In this document: piece by piece, positions 23,077 to 35,757 of the stretch
How the letters are laid out: every line of letters begins with the position of its first letter
How positions within the stretch are numbered: position 1 is the first letter of the stretch
DNA from: Glossina fuscipes
Lineage: Eukaryota; Arthropoda; Insecta; Diptera; Glossinidae
Reading direction: 5' to 3'
DNA length: 64,000 bases
NCBI RefSeq assembly: GCF_014805625.2
Contig: NW_023998414.1
Coordinates: 43,923,561 to 43,987,560 of the forward strand
The notes under the pieces: model-generated
What the model was told of the DNA's origin: nothing
Databases searched by the model: none
What the model saw: only the letters and a program-made list of their open reading frames with translations
Program-made: the position numbers and the translations under genes

Positions 23077-26000
23077 CGTAGAAAAGTTTCAGTGCAAAGA
23101 ACATTCAAGACGCACCCTCAGTTGACTACTCAAAGCAAAATATTGTATTAAGAATTTCACATTACGTGGTTGAGTTTAAAGGATTCAGTTATTTATTGAA
23201 ATTTTATTTATAATTTTAATTTAAAATTCTGCGATTGATGTTTTATTAATTACTTGCAATTTTTTAAGTTTCCATTATATACTTTCATGACTGATCGCGT
23301 GTTGCTTTCTATGCAACTTTGAAATGTAGTCGATAATATGTCGATACTCTGAAATAGATTGTCGCAGGAGGGGACTGTATACAATAGGATGACTCTGTAT
23401 TGTACGTACGTTCTCTTGTGAGCATTTAATAGGATCAGTTTCATTTTGTGCGACACTGGGTCAAGACCTAGTGCAGTCAAGTATGTTTTCATTCCCATAG
23501 TGCGAGCAGTTTTCATCGTTTCCCACTTTACGATTTTGTATCGATAGGTGAAGCTTTGCTCCAAGGGCACATGCTCATGTACAAGTCCAAGTTTCATTAT
23601 AATGTTTTAGGAGCACCCGCACGCTTGCCTATTTATAATTTTTGTTACTTTTCAGCACATTTTCCGCACTTCGTTCCTTAGCAAGTCAATCCTGTCATAA
23701 AACTTTTTTATACAAATTTATTTTCACTTTTTTACACAAATGCTTTTTGTATTTGTAGGCTTAAACTGCTCTGTCGTGGATGGAAAATAAAATCTTATTT
23801 TACTCATACTGAAATAAAAACTAATCAAAGAAAACAAAATATGAAATCTTTGAAACATTATGGCTAATAAATCAAAGGTTAATGCAAAAAAAAAACTTTT
23901 TACTGACAAGGGTATAAAGTATCTTTACAACTACAATTTAAAGAGGCAGAGTTAAGGATACAATTCTGTGGTGGTGATATAAAAATGGTCTAATCTATCC
24001 ATGACGAAATCATGTGTTTTTCTTAGCTCTTGACTTCGGTCAAGCTCAACAATTCACTTTTTTTTAAAAATTACTTTTTAAAGAGTAGTTTTCATTCATT
24101 CAAACTCAATCTCATAATGTCCGACATGTATCCATTAAGTAACCGAATTCCACAGGGATCTAACTCCAGTGTCCGCAGTTATACTTTTCCAAATGACGTG
24201 GATAATTTTTCGAATTGGGGCAATATTTCACTAAATAAATACGGGTTACTCCACTTACTCGTGAATGTTTTTCTAGGAATCAATCTGGAAGTCTGATGTA
24301 TTTTTTGTATTGAAAGTCGACTTTGTGCCCAATTGGGGGAATATACTTTACACATGAAAAGATTTGAAATCTAGGCTCGACGACTTCAAATTAGTAATTT
24401 CAAAATGAAGGATAACAATCCACCAGAAGCAGCAAAGGATCTTCGAAATGCTTAATTACAAACATGTTGGATGAAGAGGATAAGCAGGCGCAAGAGTTGA
24501 TAATAAAATATCTGTAAACGATCTGACAGAATATTACATAGTATGATAAAGATTCTCTATAGCGAAACTAATTCGTTTCGAAAAACAAAAAAAGGATTAT
24601 CTTTGAAGGGATCAAAGAGATTCTCTGGCGTAAACGTTTGGAGGGGACATATTGCCTCACTCGCTAGACTTAACTTTTACTTGCTTGCATTGATGCCGCA
24701 TGATGTGTACTTTCCCCTTCAAGCCAGCAGCTCTCTGATATGTAAAATTATAAAAAAGTACCAAAAAAGAAAAAACAACGAATCGATTATTTTAGAAAAC
24801 TGGCGGATCTTCGGTAAAGCTTGAGATTAACAAAACCTAGAATAAATATCTTTTGCTACCCTTTTGAAATAAAAACAAAAATAATTCAAATTTTAAGGGC
24901 GTATAGCTTATATATACACATGTTACGCAGCCTAAGAAGGATGTTAGCCATAGCACATAAGGTAGTAATTTAAAGAAAAGGAATTCTTCCAACTTGTTTT
25001 GCAATTCAGATGACAATAATTAACCCCGTGTGAATTACCGATACGGACAATGCAGTACATTCACCTAATTATTAATTCTTTGTCGTATATCAACGAATAT
25101 GTCTACACTCAATTTGAACGATATTTGATAAACTTTGTAATAAAAATAAGGAAAATTAGTTTGAAAGTACGTCCATAGCGGTTTTTTCAAATTTAATGTT
25201 AGAAAAATAGGAGAGAGGGAAATAGGCTTACAATTAGATGACGCCTTAGGCAAACATCATATTCAAAGAAATCGCTTTTCATTATTAGAAGAGTTAGATC
25301 AAAATGAAACGTTATCTCAGGAAAGTCATTATCGCATGCTTTTTTTTTTTTAAATTACAATTGTACCTTCAAAGGTTTACTATCCCAAGTCGCTTATATT
25401 ATGTTTTTTTTTTTATTCTTTTTTAAAGGTTATTTGATATAGTTATTCAGTTTCGCTGATGTTACATCTAAAGCTCTCGTTTTGCTCTCTATGCGAGCGT
25501 ACATAGCTATTACTGGTCAGTTCTTTTAAAGGTCTGTTCGTAGTTTTTATGTGAATGCGATTTTAATTAGGATCCTTCTACTTAATTACTTTGTTCATGA
25601 AAAGGTTTCGAGGAAATAATTTAATCCAAGTTATTACGGTATTTCGCCTGAGGAATGTAAAGAAAGAACGATTGATATCCGACGCATAAGTGTACCATCA
25701 TAATGTGAATTTAAAATTCTATCACAACTTATATATTACATTTATATGGACGTCCTGGAAGAAACTTATGTCAAACGTTTTTAACAAAATCAAGTATTTG
25801 TTTACATTTTACAAGTTTTTTCGATTTCATTTTTTGAAAAAATTTTTCTCTTCATGAGAAGAGGAGCTTATATGGATAGACAGCAAAAAATATAGGCTTT
25901 AATATTCTACGAAAAAAATGCATGAAGACTAATTAGCTTCTTAACAAACAAATCAAATTTTGCTAACTTGAACCACGTTGGCCACATTTTTCTGTCCCTT

Positions 26001-29000
26001 TCCCATGTAAGAACAAGATATAACTTTTAGTATGTTACAACGAGAACAGATAAAGGGTAATAAGTTAAATAATTATGTATTTAATCGCCGTCCTTGTTTT
26101 ACTTTAGCGTTTCACGTTGTTTTACTGTAAAGACAAATATATTAGTGCTTCTTTCGTTACCTTACCGTGTCAAAGAAATATTTGGACTTATATAAAGAAA
26201 CGTATAATTGGTAAATCGCCTAATTGGAATTATGTATGTAAAGAGACAAGAGACGAGAGTTAAAAGAATGATCAAATAGAAACTATATATGCTTTAAACA
26301 TCATATTGTCCATTTTTGTTCTCTGGTGACCTGTCAAATCCAGCAATTACATAAGCGTTAACATCATTCTCTTGTATCCGCTATTTTTCGCTTTATTGTA
26401 CAGATAAACTGTTTTCGTTCAAAAAGCGATTTAATTTCCATTAATAACTTGAATTAATTATTTTTATTAATGTTCAAGTTACTTTGTTAATTAAATCAAT
26501 GAATTCACCAACAACCACTAAAAGAGGTGGTGAAGAAAGGCAAATTCAAATATAATGCAATCAATATTTTCGAAATGAAAGCAACACTTAAAAAATGAAT
26601 GCTTGAATGATGATTGCATATACAATATTTTTAGTTTATTTACTCACTTACTTTTTTTATGCCCGTATTGTATACCATACCATGCTTAGGTTATGTATAG
26701 AGTTGTTGTTCTTTGAAAAGATTGAATTGATAAAAGTTATTAAATGTTAATCGAAATTAAATAACGCCACGGTATAGCTTATATGTCATTACACAGATAT
26801 TATCAAAAGCTTGTGGAAAAGAAAAAAAAATGAGGTTATTTTCTATTAAATCACATCAGACAAAGTGTCATCCACAGTAATCTCATTATTGGATTTTAGT
26901 ACTTTTATCTTCACAAAAGCAAGTCTTTGTAATTTAATAAAAACGACAAAAAAGGTTTTTCTTTAGGCTAAATGAAGAAACATTTCTCGAAATATTATGT
27001 GTTTTTGTTTTTCCTTTCTTTTTTCTTGGTTGAGAGTAGAAAAACTTCGTTCACCTTGAGGTTAATCAGTATCTGCATAAAGAAATCATAAAATATCTCG
27101 TTTTTAAAAAATGGGTTAGCTGGCCAGATTGAAGCAAAAGTTTGCACTAATTTCGAGATCGAAATTTATATATCAAATGTGGTAAAAGTCACTTATGGCA
27201 CGATTGTGAACTCAGTAATGTCTGATATAAATATAACAACTGTTTTGTGCGGTATAGAAACTAGGCCTACTTATAGATGCAAATGTAAATTGCAGAAGGA
27301 TTTTATAGCTTCTTTGAATCTACTTGGGCTGACAAGCATCTTAATATTGAGCGATATTGAGTTCCACATGTTCGCAGGGCTAATAAAATGCAGTTTTGGA
27401 AATGACAAATACTTGCGGTCGGACAGAAATAAATTGATTGTCCGTTCAGCTCTAGCAAGCAGAATCCCATTATATAAACGTTCTGATGATCGGGAGCGGA
27501 TGAGCATGTAAAGAAAGACAAGGCTTACAAAGATCGAAATCCAAAATCTTAAGCGAAAACTAAGATATTCTTTCCTACTTTCTTTTATTGAGGACGTATT
27601 TGGCGCATTTGTTAACGGCGCCCTGCAACTTATTGCTAGACGCACAATCTAATTTGCCGTAAACGTTGAGTGGCACGACTAGACAATTGATCAATTTCAA
27701 TTTGGCAAAATTAGGAACGTAAGAAAAACGCCCCCTTGAGTGTCCGCAGAAAGTTAAGAATATGCATTACCGTGAAGTGAGCATGATCATCAACGCTAAA
27801 GAGGGAATTGAGTTTAAAACCAGCGATTTAAGTATGCCTGTGCAACAGCTGTACTCAGGCTTTTAATCAGATTGATTAACACAAAGAAATTTCTCGGTGT
27901 TCAAGTATAAACCAATCTGTTTTGTTATTAACTTTTCGATATTGTACGAATAATATTAACTGGACAAAAGTCTTCAGGAAAAACTGAAAATGGTATTTTC
28001 CCAATGGCAGTTATCGGCGCAATTCTCCAGTCATAAAGAAATGTATAAGTTATTATGTGGTTCAGGACTGTTCAATTTAGCGCATTAGCATCAACTCTTC
28101 CATTCCTTATATGCCGTATTCCGGAATATGATCATTAAATAGCAGCAAGAGATGTTTAGAACAAAAGTTAAGACATTATCCCCATCGATATGAGAGGAGA
28201 CAACCATTAAACCTTGCATTTGAATCGACTTGAAATCTCTACAACTAAACGGCAGTTTGCCAGTGTCATGATTGATGTGGATATTCATAGTGAGAAACAA
28301 CATTTCGCGATCATATATCGTACAATTGCTTGGCACACAAGTCATTCAAGAGCAAATCAACATTAAAATCGCCATACAGTATTACGTTTTCGCAGGAAAC
28401 AGAAACCTAGTCGAACGCGCCGAAGACTTCATCGGAACAGTTGCACATCAACATCAAAGTATACAGCTACACCGTTATTTTCGGGCTTTAGTACAGTCCT
28501 GTCATCTGCACTTGCAGCACAAAGACATCTCTGTGCCATCGTAAGGTCTGCACTTCAGCTTTACAGGTAAAGCACGATGTTTCCTTCGTCAGAAGTTTGG
28601 AAAAATATGCACAATTGATTACGACAACCGCACTGTAATGGGTCTTGCCGTTCTTAGATACCGTATATGATCGCACACCACGACCACTATCATTCATAAT
28701 GGGTTCTGAAAATATAGTTTATTCACAAGTTCTTCATTAGTTTAGCTGACACTCAAGTCCATCACTTGGGATCGCGGATTGAGATTGGTCGGAACCCTAA
28801 TGCCTGTGTGTAGCACCCTCAATAGACGTTTTAGCCTTCTCCCTCTCGTCATTACCGCTAACTTTAATTATTACACCATTAGTCCATTCCTGCAGGGAAC
28901 ATTGGAAATTTCTAATTTCTTTGGATCAGCGTTCTTGTTGAGAGTAGCCTTCGTTAATTCACTTTATTGCTTTATAGTAAAAGATTCTTTCGTTAATTCT

Positions 29001-29689
29001 GTTCTGTCTCTTAACTCAATCAATTTCTTAACTTCTTGCACGTTCCTTTTGGCCACTTCAAGTAGCTTCCTGCAATGTTCTGCTCGATAACCATTTTGGA
29101 GCTTTTCAATTTCTGATATATCCGAGATTCGAACACTTCCATCCTTTTACTCATTTCGATATTGATCCTTGTATTCTTTCAATAACGTACGATTCTTATT
29201 AACTGTATTAGAGTTCTCCTTTCAAATGAAAGTTTGGCACACTCCGCCCTAATACCTATCGTATATATAAGCGGGCATAACGCGATTCCCTACACTTTAA
29301 GAGTTTTATCACCGGCAATCAAACAAGTAAAACCGACACTCACACCAGATATCACAATACGCAAAGCTCTTTTGTTTATCGACTAAATGAAATTCTAAAT
29401 TTTCCAAACTCTCAGCTGTTTTATGGAGAACATCGTTTATGCTTTGGGAAGTTTTTATTACCTTTAAAAAATGAATTCATTTAAGCTCTTTGCTAGAGAT
29501 TCGGTGAATAAAAGTACGTTGCTTGGTCATGAAGATAGATGAAATGATTAATAAAAGGATGTTGATAGAAATTTCATACCGATTTGCTAAACAGACGACA
29601 ATTGTATTTCAAACATGGATCAAGGGTAGCGGACTCCATTTGTAGAAAATAGAGCTTTTTATATCCCACAACACTTGTGATACAAGGAT
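23077..29689. other. Intronic DNA with unassigned open frames
   Basis: Part of the 17.8 kb PDE9 intron. Several 80-124 codon open frames occur. The plus frame at 24030-24296 contains IPQGSNS, reminiscent of the reverse transcriptase motif IPQGS, but the text around it does not support an RT. Minus-strand frames at 28488-28697, 28091-28345 and 27271-27645 lie in series; the last has a hydrophobic stretch FWISIFVSLVFLYML. They might be remains of an element-encoded membrane protein, but I cannot assign them. Confidence 0.35.
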
Positions 29690-29990
29690 ATAATAGCTTT
29701 GTGCGTTGGTATGCAACACCCAGGAGTACTCAAGATAGACTAAACCTGCCTGTTCGTCTGTCCGTATTCTTCCGTTCAAGCTGTAGGTGGCATTTTTTGA
29801 GATATATTGATAAAATTTAGTGATCCAACGTGTTTCGGCCCAAGAACGAACGCTCTTGACAATGGTTCATAAGGGGCCACTTTTTCCACTGTTTCCCATA
29901 TTCCCTTATTTTGAAACATTGTTAAATGAAAGACTGTGTCTAATAATGGGGCGTGAACTACTATAGTCTTTTAACTGGTTTTTTTTGCAC
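29690..29990. mobile_element. Weak DINE-1-like fragment
   Basis: Contains CTGCCTGTTCGTCTGTCCGT followed by TTCCGTTCAAGCTGTAGG, as in the fragments at 54480 and 57560. Diverged; boundaries uncertain. Confidence 0.35.
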
Positions 29991-32900
29991 CAATTAAAAG
30001 GTATGCTAGATAATACTTCGTTTGCAGCTCCCCTGGGCGATCTTATACAATATTTTTTTTTTTTTTTGGATCAACCTTAACAACAACGTATTGGTTTGAA
30101 ACTTGTAGCCATTATATACTTTCTTGAAATAAATAGCCTTCTTCGTGTTTGTAAAGAGTCACTGGTTTTCCTTACAGTTTAGTATCCAGCACCGAGGATT
30201 ACGTTTGGAATTAAGCAGCATATATGCCACATTGTTTACATTTGCGATTAAATTAACTAATAGACTTGATTTTTTACGCGTCCAATTTCGCGAAAGTTAA
30301 GATATTCGACAGACAAGGGAAAATTAAAGGGACCACAAAGCTTTGTGTATTCTTCGTTTTATTCTCTCGTTACTGTTCTTCTTGCATAAGCTTTAATTAT
30401 TTCATTTTCAATTTCATTTCCCTTCGACACTTTACTTACTGTTCGCTCTCTTTACAAATCTTTTCTCTCTATTGACAAGAAAAAACGAACTTAACGAATG
30501 TCAGTCAATCCTTGGCACCATGTGCGTGTGATCTCTGGCACGTTGTTTTTTTTTTTTTTTTTTCTTCTCTATTTTTTTTAACAGCAGACGAAGATAAGAA
30601 GTTTACTACAAACCCACTATGGTTTTGTATACCAAGCTATCCGTGTATATCTCCGAACGTATAAATGAATTAAAAGGCAGAGAGAGCAAAATTAAAGGAA
30701 AAAAAAAATACACACGAGTGAATGCACAGCGTGTAGCATACTTCTTTAGTAACAGACAAAAATGTTTGTGCGAATCTTTTTTATATCCGTAGACAGCGTA
30801 GACAACATATGCAAACAATTATTGGGCTCTGTCTACTTTAAATGGTTTTGAATTTTTAATAAGTTGAGTTTCTCAATCATTGACTGTCAAATTCACTCAG
30901 TATAGGTTTGACTGCCTTATGATGGTGGTGGTCTCGATGAAGAAATTGAAATTCGTTCATAATACGTAACATATCGCGACGACAGATCTGAAAAGATTTT
31001 CGCTTTTCAAATTTACAATTTCTGTCAATTATTCTCATCTAGAGATAGATGATAACTACGTTGAAAATATGAGCTGCGTGGCATTTTGGAAAAAAATGCC
31101 TTCGTCGAACTAGCAAACATGTAAATAAATTATTAAAAGTAACAGTATTAATAAGTTTTTCCATTTAACAGGGGTATATTAAATTTATGTGGACATATGG
31201 AAAAACACACTTCAGGTCTTCAAATATTATGAATCCCTATTTAATAATATGAATCGATCAATTCTCTGATTCTCTGATGATTGGCTGACAGACGAACTTA
31301 AATGGAAATGGTTATGACGGCTCATTAAAAAGAATGCTCGCTATATGAAAAATACTACCAAGTTTTAATATTCCGCGACAAGAAGCGGTGAAAGGTAATA
31401 TTCTCTCATTCTCACAATAAACCTAGAATCGGATGATATTTGGTCATTTTTTTGTCTCCCCCATAAAAGCATTTTTACTGAAAATGAGATTGGACATGTC
31501 GAAAGATCAAAAGGCATCTGCCATAATAGATTCTTTGAAATGGCAGTTACCTTTTACCAAAGATTTGGAACCAGGGCAGTACATATGCTGCTTAAATGAC
31601 TTTAGCCTTTTCATACCTACGCATCTGCTCTTTCATATTAATATACAATGTAAGAATTGATAAGACAATCCTCTCAATGCAGACTAAACGCAGCCACGCT
31701 AAGGCGTCTCGAAGTTACTTTGGCATTAAAATGACATTTGTTACATCTAATTACTACATATTAATGTTTCTTTGCTGTTGCCAGTTAATACGTGCAAAAG
31801 ATTCTATTAATAAAAGCACAGATTCCCTTATTGATATGTTTACAACCAGTGCAAAAGATTAAGTTATAAACTCTTGTATCAATATGTTAAGCAAGAAATA
31901 TATATATAAACAAGCATTTTCCACAAATTTACTTATGTTAAACATTTCTTTTGCCCCTCCTCGCTTTATAGATAGATAAGTCTTGCGTTTTTTCACGTAC
32001 CGCCAATAAAACCAAACAAGCATGCGGACGCATTACAATACAATATATGTAGGTATGTATATGTATACACGCATGTATATACGTATGTCACGTCACGTCA
32101 CGTCTTTCATTTAGTATTTCCTTTTTATTGATTTGGAAGTGTAAAAATATCGTTCGTATTGTGTTCGTTTTTATTGTTGATTTGCACATAAGTCTGCGTT
32201 TTTTCATCTTCTTCTTTTTTTGCTTTTGTCAACTCAAGCATGCACTTGTTTTACAGGAATTTGTTTTGTCTAAACGTTCGTTTACTTGAGATTTGTATCC
32301 AAATCAAGCAGCATGGCTTCATTGTTTCTTCTTCTTTTTCTTTTGGATTTTGTCATTTGGGAATTTTGTGCAGCTCGTGCATTCCTTTACTTTTGTCTTT
32401 TCTAATAATGATTCGTTCACTCACCCATTTATTTACTGTTATTATCGTAATGTTCAACTTACTGGTAATATACGTATACGTACAAATGTTACTTAAGTAA
32501 CAACTATCGCCTCATGTATATCGTGGACATCGTAAGTGTCTACAGAGAATTCTTTTGTCTTGAAAAAGTCCTTGTTCATAAACATGTATGTATCACAAAT
32601 ATATATACATATATTTATATATATCCAATTTATTATGAATTGAAAGTTATTGAAAGCAATAAATGCGTTTAAATTTTTTAAACAATGGTCGACAAATAAT
32701 AATAGATAGATAACAAACAAGCAGCAAACTTTTAAATGTATTAAGGAATTAAGCATAAAATAATGTATTCAAATTTTTTTATATTCCACACCAGTTACCA
32801 GAACTTATAATAGGCCCAACCTTTGATATATCATTTCGTTCGAATTCCCGATTCGAATTATCCATGTCTGTCCGTCTGTCCGCTTTCTATATTCAACCTA

Positions 32901-34124
32901 TACCCGAATATAAACGGTATTGAAAATGGATTAGTCTTTTTTTTTTCCTTTTTATTTGCCTCAACCTCTTTTCCTTTTTTATTCGCCTCGATTTATTTAT
33001 TATACATAAATATGAAATATTCACTATACTCACTAGCTCCGGTTCCGGACCGTTTTCCTTTCTTTGAGAAAATTGACTTTTTTTTCATAAACCCATTTTG
33101 CACACCTCTGCCCCGCACATAACAAGGATTTTTGAACATTTTATGATGAAAATTAATGCAAGATAGGTGTAAGGATAAGCTTTCGTATGGCAAAAAGATT
33201 TAATGTTTGATGTTTTATGGGGTAAAGTGATGCAGAATTGTATCAGACGAAATAGTTAGCGTAGAACTAGTAAAGTTCAACTTTGCCCGATTATGACCGT
33301 AGAAATTGTCTTTGAAAATAATTAATTAAGGAACGAATTGAATAAAGAATTTAAAAAAAAGTTGTCAACCGATTTCGTTACTCTTTCTACAGACTTCTCC
33401 AGAAATTACTTATACTTCTACAGACCGAGATTTAAATAGTTGTTAATAATTTAAAATATGATTAATAAACTATAGAAAACTTCTTGAACACGTATAATTT
33501 CCCCATTTGAAAATTTCAACCAACTACCCACAATTGGTTTAGAATGAATGGCAAATCTAATACGAAACTTACTGAACATAGTCTTAACAAGCCATTTATC
33601 GTAATAATGCGCAGTACAAGCTCAAGCCAAAAAAATGTCTAAAGTGTCAAAATGAAAAAACTTTACCGTTGATTATTCCTGTAATGTAAGGATTTATATA
33701 CAAAAACTTTTTATATTTAGTTTATTTCTCAAAGTTTTTTAATTATTGAATTTTAAGTTTTGAACATTTTCTTAACCTTCCCTAGATACAATCAGTCGTT
33801 GGCGAAACATTTTGAAATATTCAGTGATGCGGGAATAGCTAATTATCAGAACGAAAAAATTGAAAACGGGAAATCAGTAAATATAAGCATTAAAGCTAAA
33901 AAAAATGCACAAAGCTATTCAGCAAAATGAAGTTCTATCCTCAAGTGCAAAAACTTTCAGCTAAGGCATAAAAACAAGCATTTTGTGAATATCGTTTCCA
34001 GGATAGCTGGCGGCGATGAAATAACAATGATTCGATTCTTTAAAAGAAACTGGTAAATGCAACGAGTGGAAGATGCAATTATTCCAAAAAAAAAAAAAAA
34101 CTTTTTTTCGTGTATGCTACTTAC
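29991..34124. other. Intronic DNA next to PDE9 exon 1
   Basis: No exon or protein relic recognised. A T run lies at about 30545-30562, three tandem CACGT units at 32087-32104, and a possible DINE-1-like scrap with TGTCTGTCCGTCTGTCCGC at 32860-32885. Confidence 0.4.
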
Positions 34125-35757
34125 ATAACCAGTTCAAGCGTTCCGTGTATTCGATCTTTCGCTTAAGATCCTTGATCAAAGCACGAAAATCGTCATCATT
34201 AAAGTGGCATTGTATGATTGTGTTGTTGAGTTGCACAATACTGTATTCGTTGTTGCCATTAGCATTGCCAATGCCATTACCACCAGTAGCAGCGCCAATA
34301 CCTGCTGAGGTCGTCGCGGTACCGATACTCGAAGAACCACCGCAACTACCGGTTGCGGCTATTGCTCCCGTTATGGTACGCAAATCACTGCTGGCATAAA
34401 AAGCTGCATTACTTTGTCCAGTGCTAGCGTCGACATTACTGCATGACTTGCTCAATATTAAAGTTTGCCGATTGGCTATAGAATTAGCAGCCAATAGATG
34501 CTCACCGGCTGCGCCACAACTACCCCGATGTAACGGTAATTTCGTGCAATTATTATTTTTCAATGTTATTTGCAACTGATTGCTAAGCGTCTGTCCTATA
34601 TGTGTGGAACAGTCGCTAGCTCGTCGCCGCCTTAGATTATCATCACCCGGTATAGGTTGTAAGAAAGCGTTGCTAGTGCGTTGTTGCACGTGCTGTTGTA
34701 GATGACTAGACGCTGTTGCATTAATTAAATATGTGCCGACCTTTGGCAATTTATCGGTACTCGGACTTCCGCTGACACCGTTAACGCCACCGTCTTCTTC
34801 GTTATCCAATTGTAGTAAACGTTCAACACTGCTGCTAGCTGTTTTACTGCTCATTATGATTAAATGATTGCGTGGTATCTTAGTTAGAGCCAGCGCCCCT
34901 CCGGCACTGTTACGCCTACTATAACGTTTACGTATCACGGTGACCTTATTGCGACGGTCTTCATACAATTGTATTAACAAATCTTCAAGTAAAACAATCG
35001 AACCAGTCGCTGTTATGGGGGTTGAGGATTTACGACGCACTGTACTCGTTACGGAGTCGTCGTCAAACGAACTCTCCGCTGTTTGCGGCAAACAGCAATA
35101 ACTACTTGCCACCGAACTGGCCGGTGTCGAGCTACGCAACGAACCGTTGCCTGAAGTGCCAGAACGAAGTTTCACTTCTACTCTGTTGCCTTCACGTTCC
35201 GGATCTATAATTGAATGTTTAAGTATAATCTCTTGCAGTAAACGCCTCTGTTTAGCAGGGCTATAGGGATTTACAAGCTTGAAGTCACCATATAGTTTAG
35301 ATAAGAATCGCACACGTGCTGCAATGTGACCGATTTTACGCAATAAGTGTATATCGGAATTCACATGAGCATGCGAATGATCCGGTACACTACCCGTTAA
35401 GCGGCGCTGTAGGCGCGGGCGAGGGGCTCCAACCGCCGTAGCGGCCGCGACAGACGAAGAAGATGTAGAAGTAGTACTTGCCGTCGAGATACGTGATCTG
35501 ATCTCGTATTCTGCCTCGCTACTGCTCTCAGACGGACAACTGAATCCGTTCTCTTCGTCGTCCTCTACTGTAGCCTGTGAATATGCGTAGGAAAATTGTA
35601 AAGGCGGGTAAGACGATTGTTGCTGCTGCTGCTGTTGTGGCCGATTTTGGAGATGCGATGTTGGTAATGCTGTGCTAGCTGAGTCCGAAGCAACTTCAGC
35701 AACATTCGTTGTAGGCGGCGGCTGAGGACTGCTACGGCAGCTGCTGTCCTTGTACAT
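34125..35757 (-). CDS. Pde9: PDE9 family phosphodiesterase, N-terminal regulatory exon (first coding exon)
   Basis: This minus-strand exon encodes residues 1-544 and ends with TTAT before a GTAAGT donor, in phase 1. The start Met is directly preceded by an in-frame TAA, so this ATG is the first possible one in the exon. The sequence is largely low-complexity: Pro/Ser/Thr-rich, a run of seven Gln (residues 41-47), an acidic Ser stretch, Ser/Thr/Ala tracts and a Gly/Ala/Asn-rich part before the end. More ordered blocks are HLLRKIGHIAARVRFLSKLYGDF, ILKHSIIDPEREGNRVEV, a basic patch with RRNS (about residue 282, a possible kinase site) and a charged helix DFRALIKDLKRKIEYTERLNWL leading into the catalytic domain. 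A good acceptor (TTTCTTTACAG) near 36044 suggests about 286 bases of 5' UTR joined to an upstream noncoding exon; this is inferred. Confidence 0.88.

Larger units (their letters stand above)
7545..34125 (-). other. Pde9: PDE9 gene span (partial, minus strand)
   Basis: The span runs from the coding start at 35757 down to the last visible exon edge at 7545; the start and end fields mark the left edges of the first and last visible coding exons in transcript order. The four exons join in frame with phases 1, 0 and 2 to give 739 residues. Introns are about 17.8 kb, 7.85 kb and 0.34 kb. The final part of the catalytic domain, with the remaining metal-ligand Asp, is not visible. Confidence 0.85.

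Noticed and set aside
24030..24296. Reverse transcriptase fragment because of IPQGSNS
   Set aside because: The text before and after the motif does not follow RT order, and no Asp-Asp box is nearby.
34073..34399. Plus-strand open frame opposite the PDE9 N-terminal exon
   Set aside because: It is the mirror of the Ala/Gly/Asn-rich PDE9 coding sequence, and no independent features support it.
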